This document shows, piece by piece, positions 54,408 through 62,504 of a stretch of 64,000 nucleotides of DNA. Origin of the DNA: Streptomyces sp. NBC_01446 (GTDB lineage: Bacteria; Actinomycetota; Actinomycetes; Streptomycetales; Streptomycetaceae); NCBI RefSeq assembly GCF_026340095.1, contig NZ_JAPEPO010000001.1, positions 1,736,001 to 1,800,000 of the forward strand, read 5' to 3'. The notes beneath the pieces are model-generated. The model was given only the letters and a program-made list of their open reading frames with translations, had not been told where the DNA came from and made no database searches. The stretch's first letter is position 1. Each line of letters starts with the position of its first letter. The position numbers and the translations under genes are program-made.

Positions 54408-54857
54408 CTACCAGCCGGACGGAATCTCGCCGCAGACAGGTCCGAGGGTGATGCACGCGGTCCCATCCTCTTCGCACACATGGAGCGTGAAACAGTGCTG
54501 GATGGCGCCATAGAAGTAACCGGTGGCGACCTCGCCTGCCTTCACCGTTTCCGTGACCTTGCCTGATTCGGGCCCCCCGGTCGTGTCCTCGTACCACAGG
54601 GAGTAGGTCATCGGCTGGGTGCCGCTATTTGTGATGACGTACTGGAGGCCGGTTACATCCTGGACTTCTCGTGCCGTGACGCAGACCTCCGCGCTGCCCA
54701 GCATTCCGCAGGTGCCGGCTGCCGGGCGTTTCTCTTTCGCGGTGGCCGGCGGTTCCTCCTGCCCGGGCTCCGCACCAGCAGTCGATGCGGGAAGGCCCAG
54801 CGAAATCATCGCGGCCGCGGCGCCCACCAGTACGGTGCGGCGCGAGGTCTCCTTCAT
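54408..54857 (-). CDS. Secreted six-cysteine protein of unknown function
   Basis: A 149-residue protein with a probable Tat or Sec signal (SRRTVLVGAAAAMISLGLPASTAGA) and a mature domain of about 120 residues. It has six cysteines (near residues 50, 59, 122, 127, 135 and 142), enough for three disulfides, and beta-strand-like composition. I recognise no family. It lies 48 bases downstream of the tachylectin/DMFase-like gene on the same strand, so they may be one operon. Confidence 0.75.
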   Translation of the reverse strand: MKETSRRTVLVGAAAAMISLGLPASTAGAEPGQEEPPATAKEKRPAAGTCGMLGSAEVCVTAREVQDVTGLQYVITNSGTQPMTYSLWYEDTTGGPESGKVTETVKAGEVATGYFYGAIQHCFTLHVCEEDGTACITLGPVCGEIPSGW

Positions 54858-54905
54858 GTCCTCTCCTCTCCCTGTCGGCGGGGCCTGATCTTGCGTGCCA
54901 AGACG

Positions 54906-56957
54906 CTAGGCCACCGCTTTCGCGAATACATTCAGCAGGATCTTCTGGACCGCGGGGTCGAACGGAATGCTGCCGGTGAAGGACAGAGAGCCGGCCGTGA
55001 ACACCCAACCCTTGGGAGAAACGGGAGGCACATAGATCATTTCGGCGCCGCCCGTACTGTTGAGCCCTTCCGCGATAAGTACGGATCCGGGCACGGCGGC
55101 TTGCAGTCGGTCAACTTCCCAGCCGCTGGCGGCAATGTCGTAGGAGACTCCGCCAAAGCTGTCTCCCACACTCAGACCGGTTCCCGCCGTGAAAGGATTG
55201 TTCCCGGTGTCGCGCACCTCGTACGGGGCGAAGGACATATACGTCGGCGGGAAGTGCGATACGCCCAGAATTTGTGATTCTGACTGCCCGGAATCCGCGA
55301 AGACATCGCGCGATCCGTTGGCCCGCCGAAAAATGACCGCGTTACCGTCCGGCGTGTACTGCATCCGTTCGTAGATGCCGTTCCCACCCAGGTAGATGAT
55401 GCGGCCTCCGTTGTTCTGGAAGGCCGCGATGTTGTCACGCGCGGTTTGGGTGAAATACTCGGGATGGGTGGTCAGCACCAGCGCCTTGTAATTCCCTCCC
55501 TGCGCGGGTGTCCGCAGCCAGCCGGCACCCGTCGCATGAAGGTCATTGTCCGCGTAGCAGTCGTACTGGATGCCCTGTGAGCTCATCCATCGAAACAGCA
55601 GCAGGTCACTGTAAAGCAGGTGGTCAATGATTCCGGGAGCCGTCAGATAGGAATTGTCCCAGGAAGTTCCCATATTGGGACGCTGCAGGGTGACGGTCCG
55701 CTGCGCACCGGATTGACCGGCCGTGTATTGGTTGTGTCCGCCCCAGAAATTGTAGGCGTTGTAAGTATTGGTCGGTACCAGGACGGCGATCTGCCGCTGC
55801 GGTGAGGAAGGCCGCACGACGAACATCACGTTGTGTTCTTTGCCCTGGGGCGATTTCAATTGCGACGCATATACGCCCGAAGGCCAGCTCGTCCCGGTCC
55901 CCACGGACACCGAGAAGGACGGATTCCAGCCGCACCCTGCGGCGTGATATCCGCTCTTCAGCAGCTGGAACTGTCCGGTCCGACTGGCGGGCGGGGTGAC
56001 TGTGACGGGGGCACCGGAGGCAGGAGCGAGACGAACAGTGGACGAGGTGTACGAAGGAAACGTCGTGGACACGTGGATGTCGAGATTCGTGCCCTGTCGA
56101 GTGGATACAGACGTCGGATATCCCTGCAGCGCTGCTGAATTCTCGCGGGTGAAACCCGTGCCGACCACGGCGCCGGATCCGCCCGCCCATTGAACGCCGC
56201 TGGTATTGACGGTCTCGGAGTTGAGCAGGCGGTACCACTGGAGCTGGTTGTCGGGGCCCGGCGGGTTGGCGGTGTTCGTGTTGATCTTGTACACGGCACC
56301 GGAACCATTGGAGAAGAGCCCTCTCTCGAACGGCCCCAGAATGGTGGTGTCAACCGGCACGCCACCATTCGCCCAGTTGAAAGATCCGGTTGTACCGAGA
56401 TAGCGGAACCAGCTGAGCGCACTGCCGTGCCGTGTTCCGAAAATAACGCCGTTCGGATCGGCGAACAGCTGGGTGTAGGGCTGCCATTGCGAGCCGATCT
56501 TGGCACCCGAATTCGGCGCCCAACTGAAGGAGCCGTTGGTACCGGTATATTTGTACCAACGAAGGTCTCCGTTGCCGTCCTGTGCATAGAAGACGTTGTT
56601 CCACCCACCGATGACGCGCGGGAAATTCCACTGGGTACCGATGCGACTGCCGCTTGCCGAGTGCCAGCTCCCGGCACCGGTGTTGAGGTCGGACAGAATG
56701 TATCGGTACCAGATAAGATCCCCGTTCGGCAGGAAGGCGAAGACCTGCCCGTCGGCGGCGGCCAGGACGAAACGGAATTTCTGCCATCCGGTGCCGATGA
56801 GTCGAGGGGAGCCAGAATTCGCCCAGGAGGCGGGGGTGCCCGTCGTCCAGTTGATATGCCGATACCAATACAGATTTCCGTCGGTCTGAATCGCGTACAT
56901 AATTCCGTTGCCGCCGGGCACCAAGCTCAAGAACCGCTGTTGAGGGTCGTAGGTCAT
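54906..56957 (-). CDS. Tachylectin-like propeller fused to N,N-dimethylformamidase-like domain
   Basis: A 683-residue protein. Residues 1-265 hold five repeats with a W-[YF]-[RK] core (NLYWYRH near 31, DLIWYRY near 83, DLRWYKY near 134, LSWFRYL near 183, LQWYRLL near 241), spaced about 50, as in the five-bladed tachylectin-2 sugar-binding propeller. Residues about 275-683 resemble the C-terminal region of the N,N-dimethylformamidase large subunit (VLVPTNTYNAYNFWGGHNQY, VLTTHPEYFTQTARDNIAAF, GGRIIYLGGNGIY). No signal peptide is seen with ATG 56957 (AAAGGG upstream) or with the longer 57032 start. A glycan-directed hydrolase is a guess. Base composition is lower in GC than the flanks. Confidence 0.8.
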   Translation of the reverse strand: MTYDPQQRFLSLVPGGNGIMYAIQTDGNLYWYRHINWTTGTPASWANSGSPRLIGTGWQKFRFVLAAADGQVFAFLPNGDLIWYRYILSDLNTGAGSWHSASGSRIGTQWNFPRVIGGWNNVFYAQDGNGDLRWYKYTGTNGSFSWAPNSGAKIGSQWQPYTQLFADPNGVIFGTRHGSALSWFRYLGTTGSFNWANGGVPVDTTILGPFERGLFSNGSGAVYKINTNTANPPGPDNQLQWYRLLNSETVNTSGVQWAGGSGAVVGTGFTRENSAALQGYPTSVSTRQGTNLDIHVSTTFPSYTSSTVRLAPASGAPVTVTPPASRTGQFQLLKSGYHAAGCGWNPSFSVSVGTGTSWPSGVYASQLKSPQGKEHNVMFVVRPSSPQRQIAVLVPTNTYNAYNFWGGHNQYTAGQSGAQRTVTLQRPNMGTSWDNSYLTAPGIIDHLLYSDLLLFRWMSSQGIQYDCYADNDLHATGAGWLRTPAQGGNYKALVLTTHPEYFTQTARDNIAAFQNNGGRIIYLGGNGIYERMQYTPDGNAVIFRRANGSRDVFADSGQSESQILGVSHFPPTYMSFAPYEVRDTGNNPFTAGTGLSVGDSFGGVSYDIAASGWEVDRLQAAVPGSVLIAEGLNSTGGAEMIYVPPVSPKGWVFTAGSLSFTGSIPFDPAVQKILLNVFAKAVA

Positions 56958-57036
56958 GTCTTTGGATGCCCTTTCAGATAAACCGCCGTGGGCATAGTCG
57001 TGCGCGATAGGTCCACGTGCAAGAATCGACACGATC

Positions 57037-58476
57037 TCATCGGGTCGAGGCCCGTAGGGCGGGGATCAGCGAGAGGCAGAGAACGCCGATGAACAGCGGC
57101 GCTGCCATATAGCGGAAGCACGGCGCGGGATTGGCCACGAGCACGGTGAGCTGCACGCCGAGGGTGACGCCCGTCAGGGCGAGCAAGGGGCGGCAGCGGC
57201 GGGCCCGGGTGAACAGGGCGACGAGCACGTACGTCGCGTAGCTCCAGGTGGCGCCACGCCAGAAGAGCCACTCGAGCTGGGGGACGCGGAAGGCGGAACG
57301 GCCGAAGGTGGCGGCGTGGTTGAGGGCCTGGGACAGCGGTCGGGCCTTGAGCACCGGCCGGTACGGGCTGTCCTGGATCTGGCGGAAACCCCACAGGTCG
57401 GCGGGGATCGAGGTGCCGTACGTCCATGTCCTGGCGCTCTTGTCCCGCGGTCCGGGGAAGACGGCCCAGGCGATGTGCGCTCGGCACAGCCGCGCGCCGA
57501 AGATCTGCTCGGGGGCCGTGCGCAGGACGCGCCACCACAACCGCACCAGCGGTTCGGTGAGCCGGTCGGCCACGGTCCGGTTCACCGAAGGGTTGTAGTA
57601 GAGAACGTCGGACACGTAGCAGTTGGTGCCGGCGCCGCGCCAGGTCGAGAGCGGCGCCACCCTGGCCATCAGCCGCAGGTCGGCCGGGGTGAACAGGCCG
57701 GGGGCCTGCGCGTAGGCCACCGCGAGGTCGGCGTAGTTCAGGTTGTAGACGAATGTCCTGCTCGGCCGCTCGACGCCGGCCGCCGGATAGACCACGAGCA
57801 TGAGCAGCAGCGTCAGGGCCGTGGCGGAGGCGGCAAGCCCGGCGATCAGGCGCCGGGCTCCGGGCAGTGCCAGGAGCAGGGCCAGCGACGCGATCACGGA
57901 CATCGGGAAGCCGTTGTTGCGGAAGAGGTCGACGCCCAGGAGCCCGGTGCACAGCAGCAAGAGCTCCGAGCCGTGCATGCGGCCGTTCCACGTGCCGTGC
58001 AAACGTCTGCCCAGCAGTTGCGCCGACACGGCGAAGAGCAGCACCGCGCAGATGGTGAACGGGACGTCCTTCCACACGAAGACGACGAAGGACCCGAGCG
58101 GTGGAGCGGCTGCGCAGAGCACCGCGACCGGTGCGCTCCACCGCCCCCGCACCCCCAGTGTCCGCAGGCTTGCGCACGTGAGGCCGAGCACGGCGGACAT
58201 CGCGATCGTCTGCAGCAGCGTCAGCGCGGAGAGATCCCCCGTGATGTTGAGGGTCAGCCAGACCAGCGCGTTGTAGAGCACCGAGTGGTCCGAGCGCCAG
58301 TGGTCGGTGGTGACCTGCCACGTGTAGGCCACCGAGTCCACGCTCATCAGACCCGGGTAGAAGGCCGCCCACCACAGCAGGTAGCAGGCCTGGCACGAGA
58401 GGGAGACGGCCAGCGGCAACCGCAGTGCTTGAGGTACGCGCGACCAGAGGGCCGGGACCTTCGTGACCGTCTTCAT
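57037..58476 (-). CDS. DUF6020-family polytopic membrane protein, copy 1
   Basis: The 479-residue protein has about ten hydrophobic helices and is rich in aromatic loops (YTWQVTTDHWRSDHSVLYN, RCFRNNG-like LFRNNGFPMSVIA). It belongs to the DUF6020 group, which looks like GT-C-type polymer or lipid-linked glycosyltransferase relatives, a resemblance of layout only. It is closely similar along its whole length to the next gene upstream (58570-60123), a tandem duplicate. ATG 58476 is used; a 24-base element shared with the paralogue lies 39 bases upstream. Confidence 0.85.
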   Translation of the reverse strand: MKTVTKVPALWSRVPQALRLPLAVSLSCQACYLLWWAAFYPGLMSVDSVAYTWQVTTDHWRSDHSVLYNALVWLTLNITGDLSALTLLQTIAMSAVLGLTCASLRTLGVRGRWSAPVAVLCAAAPPLGSFVVFVWKDVPFTICAVLLFAVSAQLLGRRLHGTWNGRMHGSELLLLCTGLLGVDLFRNNGFPMSVIASLALLLALPGARRLIAGLAASATALTLLLMLVVYPAAGVERPSRTFVYNLNYADLAVAYAQAPGLFTPADLRLMARVAPLSTWRGAGTNCYVSDVLYYNPSVNRTVADRLTEPLVRLWWRVLRTAPEQIFGARLCRAHIAWAVFPGPRDKSARTWTYGTSIPADLWGFRQIQDSPYRPVLKARPLSQALNHAATFGRSAFRVPQLEWLFWRGATWSYATYVLVALFTRARRCRPLLALTGVTLGVQLTVLVANPAPCFRYMAAPLFIGVLCLSLIPALRASTR

Positions 58477-58514
58477 CTCGGACCGGCCGGAACGGACTTG
58501 CTGTCGGGGGTAAA

Positions 58515-58538
58515 CGGAGATCTCCTGGGCGTTCGGAC
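58515..58538. repeat. 24-base element shared with paralogue leader (second copy 60126-60149)
   Basis: CGGAGATCTCCTGGGCGTTC and the next four bases match 60126-60149 at 23 of 24 positions. In copy 2 it contains the ribosome site just before the start codon; in copy 1 the start has shifted downstream. It marks the left edge of the gene duplication. Confidence 0.8.
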
Positions 58539-58569
58539 AACGTTCGGTTTCAGCTGCTAAGCGTGCTTT

Positions 58570-60123
58570 TCACTGGGTGTACTCCACGTTCTTCGGTGAG
58601 GTGTCCGAGGCAGTGGAGGGCGTCGCTCTGGACGCCGGCGGCGGGACGACGGGACGTGCGGCACCGCGCAGCGCGGGAATGAGTGACAGGCAGAGCACGC
58701 CGATGAACATGGGGGCCGCCATGTAGCGGAAGCACGGCGAGGGGGTCGCGACGAATACGGTGAACTGAGTGCCGAAGGTGACGCCTGCCAGGGCGAACAG
58801 AGCGCGGCAGCCGCGGGCCCGGGTGAGCCGGGTGACGAGCACGTAGGTGGCGTAGCACCAGATCGCGCCGCGCCACAGGAGCCACTCCAGCTGCGGAACG
58901 CGGGAGGCGGCATACGCGAAGACGCCGACGTCACGGAGGGCTTGGGACGGGGGGTGCGGCTGAGACGCCTGGCGGTACGGGCTGGTCCTCATCTCCGGGT
59001 ACCACTTGTAGAACGTCGGGTTCACCCAGTTGAGGGAGTTGTACGTCCTGCCGCCTTGATCCTGCGGACCGGGGAAGACGGCCCAGGCGATGTGCCCTCG
59101 GCAGATCCGTGCACCCATCACCTTTTGTGGGGCCTTGCGCAGGGTGCGCCACCACAACTGCACGAGTGGTTCGGTGAGCTGGTCGGTGACGTGCCTGTTC
59201 AGCTTCCGGTAGAGCGGGTCGGAGGCAAAGCAAGTGGCTCCGGTCGTACGCCAGTCCGAGAGCGGTGCCGCCCGCGACATCAGCCGCAGATCGTCCTGGG
59301 TGAACAAGCCCGGCGCCTGCGCGTAGGTCACCGCCAGGTCGGCGTAGTGGAGGTTGTAGACGAGCGTCCTGGGCGGCTTCTGGACGCCGACCGCCGAATA
59401 GACCACGAGCATCAGCGTCAATGTCACGGCAGTGGTGACCGTGACCAGTACGGCGATCAGGCGCCGGGCCCCGGGCAGCACCAGAAGGAGGCTCAGCCCG
59501 GCGATCACGGCAACGGGGAAGCCGTTGTTGCGGAAGAGGCTGATTCCGAGGAACGCGACACACAGCAGCAGGAGTTCGGAGCGTCGCAGACGGCCGTTCC
59601 AGCTCCCCCGCAGCCGCCTGCCCACCAGTCGTACCGTCACGGCGAAAGCCAGTACCGCACAGATCGTGAACGGCACGTCCTTCCCGACGTAGACGGTGAA
59701 CACACCGAGCGGCGGAGCCGCCGCGCAGGCCAGCGCGGCCGGTGCGCTCCACCGTCCGCGTACGCCGAGTGTGCGCAGGCTCGCGCACGTGTAGCCGAGC
59801 ACCGCGGACATCGCGATCGTCTGCAGCAGCGTCAGCGCCCCGAAGCCTCCAGTGGTGTTGAGGGACAGCCAGAGCAGGGAGTTGTAGAGGACCGAGTGAT
59901 TGGAGATCCAGTGGTCGGTGGTGACCTGCCAGGTGTAGGCGAGTGCGTCGTAGTCGATCAGGCCCGGGTGGAACGCCATCCACCACAGCAGGTAACAGGC
60001 CTGGCAGGAGAGGAAGACGGCGAGCGGCAACCGCAGCGCCGACGGTACGTGCGACCACAGCTCCTGGGCCTTCACAGCCGCCGCTGAGGACCTGAGCCGG
60101 GAACGGGGCCGGGTGACTGACAT
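58570..60123 (-). CDS. DUF6020-family polytopic membrane protein, copy 2
   Basis: The 517-residue paralogue of the preceding entry shares long identical blocks: LSCQACYLLWW, LTLLQTIAMSAVLG, CASLRTLGVRGRWSAP, GKDVPFTICAV, YADLAV.YAQAPGLFT and CFRYMAAP.FIGVLCLSLIP. It differs by a longer C-terminal tail (RPVVPPPASRATPSTASD). ATG 60123 follows GGAGATCTCCGCC. It lies between copy 1 and the fused GT2/CDP-glycerol transferases on the same strand, so all are likely one transcription unit for envelope-polymer assembly. Confidence 0.85.
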   Translation of the reverse strand: MSVTRPRSRLRSSAAAVKAQELWSHVPSALRLPLAVFLSCQACYLLWWMAFHPGLIDYDALAYTWQVTTDHWISNHSVLYNSLLWLSLNTTGGFGALTLLQTIAMSAVLGYTCASLRTLGVRGRWSAPAALACAAAPPLGVFTVYVGKDVPFTICAVLAFAVTVRLVGRRLRGSWNGRLRRSELLLLCVAFLGISLFRNNGFPVAVIAGLSLLLVLPGARRLIAVLVTVTTAVTLTLMLVVYSAVGVQKPPRTLVYNLHYADLAVTYAQAPGLFTQDDLRLMSRAAPLSDWRTTGATCFASDPLYRKLNRHVTDQLTEPLVQLWWRTLRKAPQKVMGARICRGHIAWAVFPGPQDQGGRTYNSLNWVNPTFYKWYPEMRTSPYRQASQPHPPSQALRDVGVFAYAASRVPQLEWLLWRGAIWCYATYVLVTRLTRARGCRALFALAGVTFGTQFTVFVATPSPCFRYMAAPMFIGVLCLSLIPALRGAARPVVPPPASRATPSTASDTSPKNVEYTQ

Positions 60124-60209
60124 GGCGGAGATCTCCTGGGCGTGCGGACCGGAGCGGCGAGCGAGAGGTGAGGAGAAGGGCGGGGCGGTGGCGGCGGCCG
60201 CGGCCGTGG

Positions 60210-62453
60210 TCATCGTGAGCCGTCCGGGAGAGCGGGATGCGCGCCGCCGCGGAGCCTTCGTGCGTCCTGCTGAGGAATGGAGGACGGGGGGTACTCACGG
60301 CCGAGCATGATCAGGGAGACCACCCGGGCGGCCGCGTGCCCGTCGTCGTACGCGCAGAACCGCCGGCGGAAGGCGGCGCGAAGAGCGGCGGAGCGCGCGT
60401 CCTGCCATGCCCCGGAGGCGAACAGATCCGTCAACTCGTCGGTGCTGGTGGAGACATGGCCCGGTGGTTCGGCCGGCAGATCGAAGTAGACGCCGCGGGC
60501 CGCCTGGTACGCCGCCCAGTCATCGCCATGGACGATGATCGGGCGATCCGTGTTGGCGTAGTCGAACATCAGGGACGAGTAGTCGGTGAGCAGGGCGTCG
60601 GAGACGAGCATCATGTCCTGTGCGGACGGCTCGTCGGTGACGTCGAGGAGCAGCCCGCGCCGCTGGAGGTCGCGCAGCTGCAGACCACGGATCTCGGCCT
60701 TGGCGTCCCTCGGGTGCAACCGGACGAGCAGCGTGACCGTCGGCCCCAGCTCCCGCACCAGGTGCTCGAAGTCGAGCCGCGGCACGTGCGACTTGCGGTG
60801 GCCGCGCCAGGTCGGGGCGTAGAGCACCACGGTGTTGCCGTCCGGGACACCGAGCCGCTTGCGCACGGCGACCGTCCGCAACGCGTCCCCCCTGACCAGC
60901 ACGTCGTTGCGCGGGGCGCCGGTCGGAACTGAGGTGAACTGACAGGGATAGGCGCGGTCCCAGATCTGTTGCGCGTACGGACTGGAGACCAGGCTGAAGT
61001 CCCAGCGGTCGGCACGCCGGAGCGCCGCACGGACATCGACGTGATATCTCGCGGCCGGGCGGCCGAGCAGGTCGACGCCCATGTGGCCCAGTGGTGTCCC
61101 CTGGTGGGTGTGCACATGGATCTGCCCCGGGCGCTTCACCAGGCCGTGTGTCCAGTCGACGTCGTTGACGAAATACGTGGCGCGGCTCATCACTCGGTGG
61201 TAGCGCGTTGTGTCCGGGGCAACGTGGTCGATGCCTGCCGGCAGCCGCTCCACGTCGTCCGGCCGCACCACCCACACCGGGTGGATGTGCGGGGCCAGCA
61301 TCCGGGCCGCGTCATGGATGGCCGCCGGATCGCCGAGCACACCGCGGTGCCAGGAGGCCGAGTACACGGCGAGATTCGGATCGAGCGGTCGCCGGCGCTG
61401 GGTCCGGGCGATGGTCCGCTTGATCGGCCGGGTGGTCCTCCCGCGCAGCTCGCCCTTCTTGCGGAGGGACGCCTTCCGCAGCCGCTCGGCCAGCACGCAG
61501 GCCTGGAACAGGGGGTACGGGCTGCCGGGGAGGAGGCGCCACTGGGTGCGGTAGGCGTCGTGCGGAGGGGTGAAACCGTCCGGCTTGTAGCGGCGATAGA
61601 ACCTCACGGTCTCCCGGTAGAAGGCGGCCCGGTCCTCGGGCAGCACTCGCTCACCGAGCGGCAGCGTCGCCAGGAAGTGGTTGATCATCCGCTCGAAGAG
61701 GAGCGGCCTCGACCCGTTCAGCTCCGGGTGTTCGTCGAGAAACGCGAACAACCCCGCGTACTGCGCGAAGATGTCGAAATGCCTGCGTCCCGGGGTGCGT
61801 GTGATCGCGCCACGCCTGCGCTGCAGATACTGGACGCACACCCGGTCGAGGCAGGCGATGCGGCGGGCGCACATCAACGCCTGATAGGTGACCGGAGCGT
61901 CCTCGTAGAGACCCTCCCGGTAGGTGAATCCGTGGCCGGTGAAGAAGTCGCGACGGTAGGCCTTGTTCCAGGCGACCAGGAACAGATGCAGATACTGGGG
62001 ACTGCTCACGATGTCGAATGTGTCCGTGCCCGCGGAGGCGAGCAGATCCGCCGTCATGCTCCTGCCACCACGGCCCCACCAGTGCGTGCGCACATGGTCG
62101 AAGACGAGAACGTCCGGGTCGTCGGTGACGGTGAGCCTCTCGTCGATGGCTCGCAGCGCTCCGGGTGTATAGCTGTCGTCGCTGTCGAGGAAGAGCAGAT
62201 AGTCGCCGGTCGCGTAGCCGACCCCCGCGTTGCGCGCACGGCCGAGGCCGACGTTCTCCGGCAGGTGGACCGCGGTGACCCTGGCGTCGAGCGCCGCGTA
62301 CTCGTCGATGATGCTGCCGCAGTTGTCGGGTGAGCAGTCGTCGACCGCGATGACCTCGATGTCGGTGCAGGACTGCGTCAGGATCGAGTCGAGGCACTCG
62401 CGCAAGTAGCCCTGAACCTTGTAGACGGGGACGATGACGCTGAAACGAGGCAC
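60210..62453 (-). CDS. GT2 glycosyltransferase fused to CDP-glycerol glycerophosphotransferase-like domain
   Basis: A 747-residue fusion. Residues 1-235 are a GT-A domain (VPRFSVIVPVYKVQGYLREC, VDDCSPDNCGS, LFLDSDDSYTPGAL with the DxD metal site). A linker is followed by a TagF/TagB-like domain (about 360-740): HTHQGTPLGHMGVDLL, VVLYAPTWRGHRKSH, LVRLHPRD and the ALLTDYSSLMFDYANTDRPI signature, which binds CDP-glycerol or another CDP-alcohol. Such fusions build or prime teichoic-acid-like polymers on the cytoplasmic membrane face. GTG 62453 is chosen for the GGAAGAG site; GTG 62465 adds four residues. Confidence 0.92.
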   Translation of the reverse strand: MPRFSVIVPVYKVQGYLRECLDSILTQSCTDIEVIAVDDCSPDNCGSIIDEYAALDARVTAVHLPENVGLGRARNAGVGYATGDYLLFLDSDDSYTPGALRAIDERLTVTDDPDVLVFDHVRTHWWGRGGRSMTADLLASAGTDTFDIVSSPQYLHLFLVAWNKAYRRDFFTGHGFTYREGLYEDAPVTYQALMCARRIACLDRVCVQYLQRRRGAITRTPGRRHFDIFAQYAGLFAFLDEHPELNGSRPLLFERMINHFLATLPLGERVLPEDRAAFYRETVRFYRRYKPDGFTPPHDAYRTQWRLLPGSPYPLFQACVLAERLRKASLRKKGELRGRTTRPIKRTIARTQRRRPLDPNLAVYSASWHRGVLGDPAAIHDAARMLAPHIHPVWVVRPDDVERLPAGIDHVAPDTTRYHRVMSRATYFVNDVDWTHGLVKRPGQIHVHTHQGTPLGHMGVDLLGRPAARYHVDVRAALRRADRWDFSLVSSPYAQQIWDRAYPCQFTSVPTGAPRNDVLVRGDALRTVAVRKRLGVPDGNTVVLYAPTWRGHRKSHVPRLDFEHLVRELGPTVTLLVRLHPRDAKAEIRGLQLRDLQRRGLLLDVTDEPSAQDMMLVSDALLTDYSSLMFDYANTDRPIIVHGDDWAAYQAARGVYFDLPAEPPGHVSTSTDELTDLFASGAWQDARSAALRAAFRRRFCAYDDGHAAARVVSLIMLGREYPPSSIPQQDARRLRGGAHPALPDGSR

Positions 62454-62504
62454 GGGCTCTTCCACGGTCGTGACGGATGGGGGTGGGCGTGCGGTTCGGA
62501 CGGG

